A DNA stretch of 64,000 nucleotides from Apiosordaria backusii (GCA_030549205.1 JAUKTV010000005.1:930001-994000), one strand, 5' to 3'. Shown: positions 34,976 through 47,347, counted from the first letter of the stretch. The notes: generated by a model from the sequence alone, not told the origin. Numbers and translations: made by a program.

Positions 34976-36651
34976 AGTTTCATTATTATAGAGTTGCCAA
35001 GGAAGAGGTTCTGTCAGATTAGATCAAGTTATTTTGTGCCATCATAGACTTGAGCAAAGATGACCCCAGAGCCAGAGACTCGGTTTCTTCAATGCCCCGT
35101 TCAACATCTTTGGCTGTTGTGTTTGCTCATCAATGGTCATCATGAACGCCGGGGAGTGAGTGTGGGCATGAAGAGAAAAGGGAACACGAACCTTTCAATA
35201 GATTTGCCTCGTCATGGCAGCTGGCCGTTTGAGAGTTAAAGGTTGGTTGGAAAGCATGAAAGAGAAGTCAATGGAGGAGTGGAGACAAATTCAGAAATGC
35301 CGTTCTGATACTGCCCCACATGGACCTGAAACCTAATGTTGGTACGCACAAGATGCCCGGGATGAAAGAGCTGGATTAAGCCACAAAGGTGGTTCTTGAT
35401 GCTGTCGAGTATCTGCCATATCCAGGATCTGAGTAGAACATGACGAGTAGTGGTCGACGGGGATGAGAGTCTCCTGATGGTGTACGGCAGCACTCATTCA
35501 GAAACAGAAGCTTCTCTGATCGACAATCCAGGGGAACATGGCAGATTCTCTCGTGGTGATGCAGAACAAACCGAAGATCTGCACGTTCGGAAAAATGGGC
35601 TTGGGGCTGTGCTCGGCCTAAGCCTAATTGGGTTAGAACTCACGCCTGGTGATTCGCTGACCGCGGGGCAGAAGCGGCGTGGAAGCGTGTCAAGGTGCAT
35701 ATAAACGCGCTGGAGATCCTCCTTCTAAGGACGGCCTGGCTCGGCTGTAGCCCGGTTGAGCCCTATCTGAACTTGACCGAGGGATTCACTCAGCAAACCC
35801 GACCACACGTATCCCGCCCATCCGGACCTCTCCAAGTACTTCCAGTTGTAAGTTAACGACGGGCTAGCTCCTTTCTCCTTGTATACATATATACCTTACT
35901 AGATGTCAAGAAGCTATTCACTTCTCTTGACAGTTCTTTTACCTATCACACATCACCCTTCTCTCAAGCTCAACTCAACCCCCCAGCCCACATGGAACCA
36001 GGAATGCCTACCAGGTGTCTGGGAGCTTCCAAGCGTCCGACAACGTTGTGGACGTTGTTATAGCTGTCAACCTAGGCCGCTTCTGCCTTGCTAGGTGCTG
36101 CTCGCACAGGGGTTGTTGCTGAAGGCAGACATTTTGTCTTTGCCGGCTTCTCAGGTGCTCTCCAGGTTGTCTTGTCCTCCATGCATACAGTTCCATTTCA
36201 TATTGCTATTCCCTCATTCCTCTGCATGCAACATAAAAGTCTCCAGTCTGGAGGGCCTGTCAGGCTTCCCGTCATCATCACCTGTCCACGCAGGCACAAC
36301 TTGCATTAGCCCCGCCATTCTACCCCTCCATTGTCCCGCCCTGAACGGAAAGCTCTCTTTTGTCCAGCCACAGCTTCGCAGCTTGGGCCCGTTCGAACAA
36401 CAATTAACCCAAATACTTGTAGCATCCCATCTCCAACCACCCCACTAAACCCAGCTTGTCTCGGTACACGGAAGCGATCTCTTGAGACCCCACTGGGATA
36501 GACACAAAAAGCGACAAACAGCAGCATCCCCAGCAAGGGCGGCAGACACCGGCCTATCATAAATTCGGTCAGCGGTCACCGGCATCCGGCAGACCTTTTT
36601 TGTTGTCATTACCTATTATTTTGTTGAATTGGCTTTGGAGCATCCCAAGCC
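34976..36651. other. Intergenic region upstream of bur6
   Basis: No supported ORF was seen across about 1.7 kb. From about 35870 to 36640 the plus strand is C/T-rich (ccttactag, ctctcaagctc, ccaccccac), consistent with promoter and a 5' leader for the gene at 36652. Confidence 0.5.
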
Positions 36652-37773
36652 ATGTCTGGCGAGGGTACTTATGCTCCCCGGAGTCCGGATCTTTCTTCCT
36701 TCTATTCATCGGGCCCCACTCCGCCAGCTGAGCAACAGGCACAAACCCAGCAGTGGTCGCCGTTATCACAATCACAACCCCCGTCACAGTTTTCTCCGCA
36801 ACACCCACACAAGCTTCTGCCTTCAAGTACATATTTTCCAAGCCAGCCTGGAGCAAACCCAAGCTCTCACCATTACCAACCTCAGCAACACCAGCAACCA
36901 CAACAACCCCAACTCCAGCTCGCGACACCGCCCCAGTCCTTGGCGCAAACCGTCCGACCATCCAAGAACATCAGCGACATCACCAATCAGCCGCCGTTAA
37001 ACACCAGCTTTAGCGGAGCCGCATACCCACCGCAGTCGCAGGTCTACTCGCCATATATTCCCCAGTCCGCTGCTCCCGCGTCGCAACCCGCCTCTGCGTC
37101 CAGTTACACAGCTCCCTCGCCGCAATCATATCAGAACCGCTCGTGGTACGGCGCCAACAACTATCAGTACCGTCCGCAAAAGCCGATCCAGCAGCAGCCA
37201 CCACTTCACGCGCAGCATTATCCGTCCAACGCGTTTACCACTCAACCTGGTGGTTTACCCCAGGGTCTAGACGGTACCGCCAATCCACGAGAACCTCACG
37301 ACACAAACAACAATACCAACTTCGGCAATACCGGAAGCACGATGCCCCCCAAACGCGCGGCAGCTGCCCGACCCCCACCTCCCACCATCGAGCCCTCGCC
37401 AGTCAAAACCAAGTTTCCAACAGCGCGGATTAAGCGAATTATGCAGGCTGACGAAGAGGTGGGCAAGGTGGCACAACAGACGCCCATCGCCGTGGGGAAA
37501 GCGCTGGAGCTTTTCATGGTGCAAATGGTGACTAAGAGCGCGGACCTAGCCCGGGAGAAGAACTCGAAGCGAGTATCAGCGCAAATGCTGAAGCAGGTTG
37601 TCGAGGCAGACGAACAATGGGACTTTTTGAGAGAGATCGTGAGCAGGGTCGAGACGACAGAAGAGAAGAAGGGAGGCCCGAGCAAATCAAAGAGCGCGGC
37701 CGAGAGCGAGAGCGAGGAAGAGGCTCCAGTTGAGAAAAAGAAAAGAGCTGGCAGGAAGAGGAAGGTGGCCTGA
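36652..37773 (+). CDS. bur6: NC2-alpha (Bur6/DRAP1) histone-fold transcription regulator
   Basis: A single exon of 373 residues. The N-terminal 230 residues are Gln/Pro/Ser-rich and disordered. The histone fold spans about residues 243-330: KTKFPTARIKRIMQADEEVG, KVAQQTPIAVGKALELFMVQ, then MVTKSADLAREKNSKRVSAQ and LKQVVEADEQWDFLREIV. The C-terminus is Lys/Glu-rich and ends in KKKRAGRKRKVA, a likely nuclear localisation signal. NC2-alpha pairs with NC2-beta, binds TBP on DNA and modulates RNA polymerase II transcription. An internal ATG at 37342 (MPPKRAAAARPPPP) would give a protein closer to the short yeast/animal length, so either the long start is right and the extension is fungal, or translation begins inside. 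Confidence 0.88.
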   Translation: MSGEGTYAPRSPDLSSFYSSGPTPPAEQQAQTQQWSPLSQSQPPSQFSPQHPHKLLPSSTYFPSQPGANPSSHHYQPQQHQQPQQPQLQLATPPQSLAQTVRPSKNISDITNQPPLNTSFSGAAYPPQSQVYSPYIPQSAAPASQPASASSYTAPSPQSYQNRSWYGANNYQYRPQKPIQQQPPLHAQHYPSNAFTTQPGGLPQGLDGTANPREPHDTNNNTNFGNTGSTMPPKRAAAARPPPPTIEPSPVKTKFPTARIKRIMQADEEVGKVAQQTPIAVGKALELFMVQMVTKSADLAREKNSKRVSAQMLKQVVEADEQWDFLREIVSRVETTEEKKGGPSKSKSAAESESEEEAPVEKKKRAGRKRKVA

Positions 37774-39153
37774 GCTCACGGTCTTTGTCGACACAAAAAA
37801 GGACGATACAAAACTATGCGAGATGAGATATGTAGGGCACACGAATCTCACGATAACTGGGTGTAAACCAGAGGTAGGAAAGCAGGCGTTAACGGGGCAA
37901 TGGAGCAAGGTTGGGCGGCGCGTTTGGCACAAGCGGGAGAATATATATGTTTTCTCAGAGGAGCATTGATATACCGGCGTATGTGCTTCAGCATCAAAGC
38001 AGGATTCATGGTCTGAAAGAGATGGTTATCTGGTTTTATGGGAGGGGGTATTGTGATCTGGCAATGCCAGTTAAGGCTATATAAGACAGTGGTACCCCCA
38101 CTCTGGGCTGCGTTAGATTTTTCCTCTTTCTACTAAGCAAGCATTGCATTTTGTACCGAGCATTGTGGGTGAAAACCGGAGCTGTCGGTCTGCGGCAGAG
38201 ACGGGGAGGACGGACTGCGCTGGCTCGTTACTGATAGACGACGGGATAAGCCGGGGCAGCGGGGCCAAGATAACGCAAGTACACTATTTCGTCCAAGTTG
38301 GTGATGATAGCGAGCAACGGGTTCGGCTGTGTATGTGGGTTCGGCACTCGTGCAGATAGGGCGCCTCAGTATCAGTCAAGTTCGACCCTTCTAGATTTTC
38401 GATGTCATCCTCACAGGCTCACCCGCTTCACTATCGAAAATGCGAACGGCTAGACATTAGGCCGCATCTGCCACGGCCACACCCGATAACCGGAGCCTGC
38501 CCCCAGTGGAACCCTCTTTTTTGCATCTTCGTGACTGAGACCGATGACGACGGGACGCCCGTCCTCGTGAGCCGGATCGACAGATGGGGATTCAGCCTTA
38601 CCAAGACCACTTTATGACCCCCCTGGTCCCCGACACTTCGCTGCTAATCGAAGCAACTGTGAGGTTGTGTTTGCCCAGCAAGTGCAGCCCCAATGCCCAA
38701 TGAAGACTGGTGGCGCCCCTGGTTGCAGCATCTCGTCACCTCGAGCTTGTCTGGTGCATGGAGCTGAGCTGAGAAGCAGCGGCAGCAACAGCATCCAGTG
38801 AAATTTGTCGGCTTTTCGCTTTCGAATCTGGAGGAGGGTTGCCAATGCCCTGCCCGCCCCCGCGCGCTTCCTTTGCCTTCCCTCCAACTTCTCCATCACT
38901 GCCCCTGTCTTCCCCGGGCTGCTTCGCTTGTCCCTGTCTCTTCTTATCTTAGTGCGCTTTTGACTGTTGCCGGTTACCTAGTAGTGCCTATGCCCGCTAC
39001 CGCTGCCGTGCTGGCTGAGCAGAACACCTGAAGAGGCACAACACATATGCGACGTGTCGATCGCCGCCGTCTTACAACAGTCCTAGCGACACGGCCATGG
39101 CAGGTTGAAGGCCAAGTTGAACGAATGGGGCTTGCGCGGCGTCATCCACGTCC
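37774..39153. promoter_or_regulatory. Intergenic region upstream of the grainyhead-like gene
   Basis: About 1.4 kb lacks recognisable coding sequence. A TATA-like tataagacag lies near 38080, and a C/T-rich track at 38850-38930 is typical of a promoter in these fungi. Upstream ATGs occur, so upstream ORFs in the leader are possible. No specific binding site is claimed. Confidence 0.45.
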
Positions 39154-41841
39154 ATGATGCCAGCCCAGGGCCGTAACACAACGGCCCCCAGCCTGCCCAG
39201 TCTTCCCCCGGTGGACAGCGAGGCTACAACGCCTTTCTCGGATCTCTTCAACAACGGTTTTGATCGCGCGACCATTGACGCAACCCTGCAATTTGTTGAT
39301 CGCAACATTATTATCGCCCCGAACGGCCGCCGCTACCGTCTCGAAGAGATTCCCGATCCTGAACCCGGACAGCTCCCCAGCCCGGCGTCTGCATCCGCTT
39401 CAGGGCCAGTTCCACCGGCTCCGTCTGTCAGTCCTCCTGGCTACCAAGCCGCTCCGAAGACCAGTACACCGCCGATAGCAACCCGTGCACCCCCGGTCGC
39501 CAGCTCTCTTCCAAGTTCTCTTTCATACAAGACCTTTGCGACATGGGGGAGGTCGCCGTCGAATGCCAACTCGCATTCGTACTCCTCCCCTCGAAGAAAC
39601 ATCCCAGCATCGCAACCGCCACAGAGCCCGATTCATGAAGCCACCACGATGATGACCCAGCTCAGCGTCAGTAGCCATTTTGGGGCAAACCCTCTCTACG
39701 GACAGTCAGACGGAGGGGTGCAGGCAGCCGAGGCCTTGACGGACCCCTACATGGGCGTCCCCGGAGTGGCGCCAACAACCCCGCGAAGTTCAACGGCTTC
39801 ACCAAGGGGGTCAATATCACAAATACAACAGCAGCAGCAGCAGCAACCACCATCGTCACCACAGCCATACTTGGAGCCTCCAAGCCAATATGCGCAACGT
39901 CCTCGGACAACATCTGTTTCTTCTGGCAGCGGGAGCTCACACCAAGCACCCTGGACCAGCCCCGATTACGTCGGCTACACTCAACAAGCTATCAATGCTT
40001 CCCGTCAAGTACCGAGTACCACGACCGGCTTACCATCACTCCTAGGGGAGTCAATACCAATAGTCTCGAACAGCCCTTCAGCATCGTCACTGTCGCCCAC
40101 ACTAGTAACGCTACCGACGGCTTCCTCATATTCGTCCTCCAACTCGAATTACCTCCACCAATATTACAACCAGTCCCACCCGCATCCACGAAGGATATCA
40201 GATCCCTTGTCGCCACCAACGCCATCACCATCAGAAGTAGAGAAGGAGTTTTACGATGGACCAGGGATACAAGGGCAACATCACTACCCACCGCTTTATC
40301 ACCATGTGCCCTCTACGGATTATAGCGCCCCAGCGACGTCTGTGGGAAGGCAGCCCAGTTATGCTAGTATCGGAGTGACACCAACTCAGGAGTACGGCGG
40401 GGGAGGGGAGTATGATACTTTGACGCCGGTGGTTGTGATGCACCCAATGCAGAGCACTACTGACATGATGGGAACTCCTGGCATAGCTCCGTCGATGATG
40501 TCGAGTGATGGGGGTAGTACGGGGAGGGATAACGTGCTGCCGGGAGAGGATTTGGTTTTCGACGGGTAGGTCTTTAACTATCATGGCAAAGAACCCAAGG
40601 GATGCCTAGCTAACATGGAGAAAATAGTCCAGTGAAAAGCGCACATTCACTCACCAACCCGGCATGGCAGGAGGGTGTGTTGAAGGTGTTTAGAAACAAC
40701 CTGACAAACGACCTGAGATTCCACTGTAAAGCGCTGAAAGAGTCGGAGACGTATTGGAGTGCGTAACCCCCTTTTTCTCTTTTGAAATGGAAGCTGACCA
40801 AAAAAAATAGTGAAATCAATAAACGCCCAACTCGTCCCCGCCTACGCCTACGACCAGCGTTTGCCAAACGTGGTCTACATCCGCGACAAGGAATCCGATC
40901 AAGGCCCGGGAAGCGGGTACATGCAGGCCTCTTCTTCAGGCGGCACCGGCCGACCGAGTGGGATCTACCAATTTGACAATGTGCGAGGATTATTCGACTT
41001 TCAGGCTCGGCTCACCAGCCAAAAGGTCGTGCTGGATATCCAGAGTGTTAAACTGGTAACACTGAACAAAAGCGGGTCGAGGGAGATTGAGAAATACTCT
41101 GGTGTGAGGCTGCAGATTTGGCATGAGAGTAACGAGGGGGGAAGGAGGAGCGGGGGAGGAGGAGGGCCGTCGGCGGAGGTGGCGAGTTTTGTGACGGCGG
41201 GGACGGCGCTGAGCGGGCCGCTGAGGGAGAGGTTGGTGGCGAGTAGCTCGAGGTTGATGGTTTATTTGGGGAGGTCGGGGGAGTATATCACATTATTCAG
41301 TAAGCTTGCTTCTTCCTGAAGGTATGGGGGTGCATGCTGACAATATGGGACCATAGTCACAGATGATCTTGACATTAAGCTCGAAGGGCAGACGATTGTC
41401 AAGCTCAAGCCTAGAAAAGGGCCTGGGCCGTTTACAAGGAGGGTGTCACGGTGGCCGGGGGTAAAAGGTACGCTTCCTTCTACTCTGCTATATGCGGGCA
41501 AAGCTAACCATAATACAGCGCACATGGAAAAAGGCATAGGTTCAGAGCCAGCCGGTCTAGATATTCACGGACAGCTGGTCGAGGAAGATGTGGAAAAGTA
41601 CGATCTGTACAAGACATTTGAAATTGAGTTTGAGAACTCGCCGAGTAGGTCTTCCTCCTCTTCTGGTACTCTGGTGACATGACTGACCAAAGTGACAACA
41701 GGCCAAGACAACTTCGTCCGCAAATGGAAAGAAGTCCTCCACGAGCGTCGAAGAGAACGCCAACGATTGGAACAGATCCAAGAAGAGATGACGAGCACAG
41801 GTGGTTTACACGGGCGTCAGGCCAGGGAATTGTTTTGGTGA
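39154..41841 (+). CDS. csp-2: Grainyhead/CP2-family transcription factor, csp-2 type
   Basis: Exons 39154-40565, 40628-40758, 40811-41299, 41357-41467, 41519-41644 and 41702-41841 give 802 residues. The N-terminal half is Ser/Pro-rich with a polyglutamine run (seven Q near 39827). The DNA-binding CP2 domain starts at about residue 475: NPAWQEGVLKVFRNNLTNDL, LRFHCKALKESETYW, INAQLVPAYAYDQRLPNVVY, FDFQARLTSQKVVLDIQSVK, and GVRLQIWHESNEG. It continues with FVTAGTALSGPLRERL, YLGRSGEYITLFITDDLDIK and FEIEFENSPSQDNFVRKW. The Neurospora homologue (csp-2/grhl) controls conidial separation and wall remodelling; that role is carried over by family. Splice sites GTAGGT, GTGCGT, GTAAGC, GTACGC and GTAGGT restore the domain exactly. 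The Arg-rich end (VLHERRRERQRLEQIQ) may form a helix. Confidence 0.88.
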
Positions 41842-44480
41842 TGATAATGATGATGATGATTGCTATCACAGTGACTACTTACATTGGGGAGGATATTTTA
41901 TACATAGGGCAAGTAGCAGGAGAAGATGGGGAGACATGTCACGGGCACGTCACATATAACGAACAGCTCATCTAGGGGACCACAGGGTATATACCACATG
42001 GGATCACAGGAAGAAAGTTTGATTTTTGTTTGGATACGGATAGGATAAAGTGGGTTGCAACGGTTGGCAGGTGGGCGACGATACCATAACTATATTATAC
42101 CATTTCACTTTTTCATAGGATATGAAAATACAATTCACATGTCAACAATGGAACTCAGCTCTGGCCAAGAAACGTGTAAGACAAGGGAACAATGGGTGGA
42201 GACATGGGGTGGGAGCAACATGCGGAAAGTTAACAATGGGTGGGAGCAGCATCTTGGGAAGTTAATAACAATAACCGGGAGCAACATGTCGGAGAAACGG
42301 TAATAGCGATGCAGCAATAGCACATGGGACGAAACTCCCACCCAGCAGGCAAAGCGCCCCAATGGACATGGCCGTGATGGCATGGAAGCGGCGCAGTCTT
42401 TGCGGTGCCAACAGTAAGGAAATGAAGTGAACCTGGAAGATTATTGAAAATATGCATACAAACGACCTTCAGCCTGGCAACTTCATAGTTTTCTTTACCG
42501 AGGGGGATTTACAACTAGAAAACGAGGCTATGCCTATGCAATATGCCATCATACTCTTTCCATCTCAAGCCCTCGGTCACCAAAAACCACCATTGAAGCC
42601 CGTGATCGCTCACTGGAGTCACTGCCCACCTCGGTGTCAGTTAGGTTGTCAGTGAGGAGAAAAGTGGATAGGTTTCCCCTGATTATCGAGCATGGCTCGC
42701 TCAGCTTTCCCAGCTTTGGCTCGTATCAGATTGTGGTCGATTTTCTGTTTGTCCGATTTGTCTTTTGCTTCATCTTTCAGCGACTTCTTTGACTTCTTCG
42801 ACTGCAATTGTGGGACCTTGTCTTCGTAGCTTTCGCTCGAGTGCTCTTGTTTGCGCTAGATTTCGTATAACCGAGCATCTAAAGCTTGGATGCGCGGTTC
42901 CACTAGAGTGAGGAGAAAGGTGTCATATAGGTTCCCCGGATTCTACGGATACAAAGGCCTTGTTCCCGGTGTCATGCCCGCCCCGCCGCGCTGCTCCCCG
43001 CCTGCTCGCCGCTGGCTGCTGTCAGGGAACAGCGGGGGATGATTGATGGCGGGCGCGCACGCACGCGAGGCGACACCACTGCCCGCCATCGTTTGGACGC
43101 GCCGATCATTCAGTCATTACAAGCAGGAGCCAACGAATAATAAGAAAAATTTAAGCGAGCCATGTGGTGACCCTGGTAGTGAGTTTGGGATGGCACGGAG
43201 GGGCACAACAATGGGTGGGAAGAGAAAAAGACAATGGCATTGATGAGGGGGATAAGAATGGGTTGTTTGTTTACGTAGGGAATTGTCTTTTTATATAACT
43301 ATCGGAGAAGGGATAAAAAAGGTGGATTGAAGATAAGGCTGGAGCTGGGAGAGAAATCGGGAGGGGGATGACCCGAGGGACTGTCGAGATGTTTCACTGC
43401 GGGTTTGTAAGGGTTTGCGTATTTGGGGTGTAATGAGATTTCGGTTAGGTCTAGATTTGGAAATTGATTCTATTCACAAACAACTTTAGATATGTTTGAC
43501 TCTGAACACTGCTGACCTGAGTTCACCTTATCACCGATAATAACATGGATTCCACACTTTTTGTCAGATCAAATTAGCAAGCACAGCACGGTCCAGACCT
43601 CCGGGTTCCCTGGGCATTTCCACATCCCAAAAAGTCATGCATCTCGTGGGCACAAGCATCCATCCAAGCCAGCGTCGCACCAAGCACCCAAGAGGTAAGA
43701 ATCCAAAAAGCATCGACAAGGGTCAATCATTGGTCCCCCGCTGCTGCAACCAATCCAACCCAAAAGCATGATAGTGATAAAAAAGCGACCAAGAGGAGCG
43801 CAGCAGCAAGCGGGAAGGCTTGGCCGGATTTCAGCAAGACCGGGGAGCTGGGTTTAGCTGAATCTCAATCGCTTCTCCTTATGTTTGTCTTCACTTTCGA
43901 CGTCTTCCTTTTTCATGTATGATTATCACAAGAACACGAGTTCTGCCTTGTCGGGCTTTTTTTGAACAGAGAGAATAATTTCTGATTGGATACTCTTTTA
44001 TCGCATTTGAAGTTGTCGTTCTGCAGAAGAGACGCGCCACAGAAATACGGGTACGGATACCCGGCACAGAACAGCTGAGAGAGAGGATGAAGTGATGCTC
44101 GTTTGCTTGACCGAGGACCTGATTGAGAAAGGAGGGATCGAAAAACAACAAGCAACTTGACGTCAGTTGGGCAGGCAGAGAGGACGAAGACAAGGAAAAG
44201 AACAAGTGCCGATAACAAACCAACCTATCTCAGCCTCTTGTTTTACTTCACTCATACAGAACTGGTTCACCCAACCCGCTTCTCACCCAGCCTCACCACC
44301 ACTCACCCCGCGTGGGAGTGAGTGAGAGGCTACCGATATATCGAACTCGTTCACCGAGCCTCATCATAATCCTCGACATTAATCACCAATCTTAATCCTC
44401 ACTCAGCCACCTCCCCCCTTGATCTCTCCACCACACCTCGGTGGGCAGAGGATCATCCCAAACCCCAGACAGCATTCACA
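41842..44480. other. Long intergenic region with imperfect tandem repeats
   Basis: About 2.6 kb between the grainyhead-like gene and the permease holds no recognised gene. It contains three imperfect ~35-bp repeats at 42205-42305, GC-rich Cys/Pro-codon-like sequence near 42970-43060 that has no supported frame, and a palindrome cgggtacggatacccg near 44048. The last 300 bp are C/T/A-rich and probably the permease promoter and leader. Confidence 0.45.
42205..42305. repeat. Three imperfect tandem repeats, about 35-bp unit
   Basis: Units share gggagca(a/g)catg/c, then (c)gga(a)a or ggga, then agttaa(taa)caat. They read approximately 42208-42235, 42236-42275 and 42276-42303, with gaps between copies. 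They are outside any recognised gene. Confidence 0.6.
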
Positions 44481-46561
44481 ATGCAAGAACCAGAAATCTT
44501 CACCCAACCCATCACCTCCAAAGACCGGATCGACGGCTCCCAATCCCCCAACGGCCTAGAGCTAGACAACTTCCACGGCACAATCTACAGCAATGGCCTC
44601 TCCTCCCCTGGCGGCGGCGGAAATGGCAGTCGGGGTGGCCCCAACGACGATAATTCCTCCGATGATTACCACGATTTCGTCTACCCCGAAGAACGCAAGC
44701 TCGGAACCTGGTCGACTGCCTTTCTAATCATCAACCGGGTGGTGGGAGCCGGAATTTTTAGCACGCCCAGTAGTATTATCCTGAGTATTAATAGCGTGGG
44801 GATGACATTGTTGTTTTGGGTGCTGGGGGGTATTATGACTTTTTGGTAACTTACACCCAACCCCTTTTTGATGATGTTGAAACTGTGACTGACAGTTTTA
44901 TAGCGGGTATGCCCCACTACTTTTACTTCCCTTTCCCTTGTCAGTGAGATGCTAACCCTCATGACTGTAGACTCTTCGTCTACCTAGAATACGGCACCGC
45001 CCTCCCCCGCTCCGGCGGCGAAAAAGTCTACCTCGAGCGCGTCTACCAGCGTCCCCGGTACCTAGCCACCTGCATCTTCGCCGTGCAGTTCGTCTTCTTT
45101 GCCATCTCCACCGCCAACTCCATCTCCTTCAGCTCCTACCTCCTCCGCGCCGCCAGGGGTAGCAGTGGCAATGATGACTACCACCGAAGCCAGCAGCTCA
45201 CCACCAGCATCGACAGCGAGGACGAGCGCCAATGGCTCACACGAGGCATCGCCGTCGCCGCCATCACCGTCGTCTGCCTTATTCACGCTTTCGCTCCGAG
45301 ATGGGGCATCTGGCTTAGCAACGGGCTGGGGGCGTTCAAGCTGGTGTTGCTGAGCCTGTTGGTCTGCACTGGGTTCGCCGCACTAGCGGGCAAGACAGCG
45401 AGCCCGAGGCCGGAGCCGAGCAACTTTTCGAGTTTTCACGGCCCGGATATGGAGTCTCAGAGTGCGAGGGCCAGCGGGACGGATGGTCCTTCGCCGAGGA
45501 TGGCTCAAGAGGCGGCGGGGTATGCGCTGGGGCTGTTGCAGGTCCTGTACTCGTATGGGGGGTGGGAGAATGCGAATTATGTGCTGACCGAGGTGAGGAA
45601 TGCGCCGACTACGCTGAGGAGAGCGGCGCCGATTGCTATTAGTATTGTTACAGTGTTGTATGTGTTGGCGAATATTGCTTATGTGAGTTTTGTTCCTGCG
45701 GTTTCAGTCAAAGAGAAAGGGGCTAATGAGTGTGGGAATAGTTTTCTGCCATGACAAAGGATCAGATGGCCAACTCTAGAGTGGTAGTCGCTGCTCAGTT
45801 TTTTGAGAACGTCTGGGGGCAGAGCGTGTTCGTTCAGAGGGTGCTGCCGCTGTTCATCGGTTTCTCGTCGTTGGGCAACGTGTTCGCTCAGTCGTTTGCC
45901 ATGCCCCGTGTGAAGCAGGAGTTGGCCAAAGAGGGTGTGCTGCCATGGTCACGGTTCTGGGCGAGCGACTGGCCGTTCAATGCCCCGTCTGGCGCCATTT
46001 TCCTCCATTGGATCGTGACGACAGTCTTCATCCTTGCCTCGCAGACGTCGGATGTGTACACGTTTGTCACCAACGTCTTCGTGTACAGCAGCAACTGGAT
46101 CAAGATCCTCCTCGCGGTTGGGTTGGTCTATCTCAACTTTACGCCTTCAGAGCGATGGGCGGAGCAGAGGACCACTTTCCGGAGCTCGCCCTTGTTGACG
46201 ATCTTCTGGACTGTGTCGTTGTTGTTTGTGCAAGCGGCAACGTTTATTCCGAATCAGGTTTTCACGACGGAAAGGTTACCGTACTACGTCGTACCAACGC
46301 TGGGAACGAGTTTGCTGGCTATCGGGACGGGGTACTGGTTGATTTGGGCAAAGGTGCTGCCTGCGTTTGGGTACCACATCCAACATGAGATTGTGCAGAT
46401 GCCTGATGGAAGTGAAAGGGTGAAGTACAAGGTAAGTTATCTCGACAGATCCTTGGAAACGAGGGACGAAAAGCTAACAATCAGTACAGAGAGTAAAACC
46501 AAAAAAGAAAAGAAAACGACAAGGACAATGGCAGCGGCCGAGGAGGCAGTCTGTGTGGTAA
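44481..46561 (+). CDS. Amino acid permease of the LAT/APC family, high-affinity methionine permease type (MUP1-like)
   Basis: Exons 44481-44845, 44904-44906, 44971-45682, 45742-46431 and 46490-46561 give 613 residues. The cytoplasmic N-terminus (about 75 residues) is followed by the first transport helix RVVGAGIFSTPSSIILSI, then FCGLFVYLEYG and ALPRSGGEKVYLERVYQRP, a signature of fungal L-type/methionine permeases. About 12 membrane segments are visible, including ISTANSISFSSYLL, AAGYALGLLQVLYSYGGWEN, YVLTEVRN, SSLGNVFAQSFAMPRVKQEL and IFLHWIVTTVFIL. The tail is basic and ends RPRRQSVW. The gene imports amino acids across the plasma membrane; methionine is the likely but unproven substrate. 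Joining exon 1 to the LFVYLEYG exon needs a 3-nt exon (CGG); see findings. The last acceptor (TACAG at 46485-46489) restores the basic tail. Confidence 0.9.
44904..44906 (+). other. Inferred 3-nt micro-exon (CGG) of the permease gene
   Basis: The exon lies between intron 1 (44846-44903, GTAACT donor, CTGAC branch site, TTTTATAG acceptor) and intron 2 (44907-44970, GTATGC donor, GCTAAC branch site, CTGTAG acceptor). With it, TG+C and GG+A give F-C-G-L-F-V-Y, matching the family. Without it, TG+A makes TGA. Confidence 0.75.
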
Positions 46562-47347
46562 TATGCCGGCTGTAAATGTTGTATATAAAGATGATTGTAA
46601 ATAACTCTTAATGTTGAATACGGATACCGAGCAGATGTTGGGCTATGGATCCCATCCCTTGAGAAGCAGTGACGTAGACTTTTGAGAGAGTTCCAGGTTG
46701 TGTTAGGGATGTCAGATGTCAGATACAGAGGTATTCAAGCCAGGGTTGGGGTTGTTGATAGAGGTGTTCTGGAATGCCGGAACCAGAAGAGTTGTGAAAT
46801 GGAATTTATTACTGGCAACAATGTTTTTCTAAAGTCAATTGGCAGAGCCTTTTGAAACTTGAAAGATTTCTTTCACTGGGTACCTGGTAAGGGCGAGTTA
46901 AGGTGCTCCGTATAGAGAAGGTGCAAGGAAAATGCCGAGCCGGAGCGTCGGCAGGTGGGGCAGCTCCCTGAAGCCCCTGGAATTGGCCAAATGGATCGGC
47001 TGTCCTCAGCGTCGTGTCGGAAAGCTTCGACATCACCGACATCTTTGCCAAGTTAGCTACCTATTCTTTTGTGGCAGCCATGCTGCATCTCTTCCCCTCC
47101 AGCGCAAATCTGATATCCAAACGTGACGTCAAACTCGAATACTAAACCCAGCCGAGAGAGAGAAAGAGAGAGAGAGCATGCTGTCTCGGTCTCTTCCCCA
47201 CCGTCTGATCTCGTCTCGTCCTCTGCCACCGAGTGCCCGCCCCGTCTCCGTGTTGCCCGAGTGCCAGGCCCGCCCGCTGTTTCGTCCCCCGCGCCGTGAA
47301 CGCGTGAATCGGTCCTTCGCAAACATCCTTACCAAAACACACAACCA
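46562..47347. other. Intergenic region between permease and pik1
   Basis: No supported gene was found. An AG-repeat, (ag)n-like, at 47152-47178 precedes the pik1 start by about 170 bp and probably lies in its leader or promoter. Confidence 0.5.

Noticed and set aside
43891..44223. Minus-strand Cys/Ser-rich ORF near the permease promoter
   Set aside because: It consists of translated C/T-rich promoter DNA and a palindrome, with no homology recognised.
44846..44970. One single intron in the permease instead of two around a micro-exon
   Set aside because: Direct joining of exon ends TG and A creates TGA, and alternative joins lose the FCGLFVYLEYG block.
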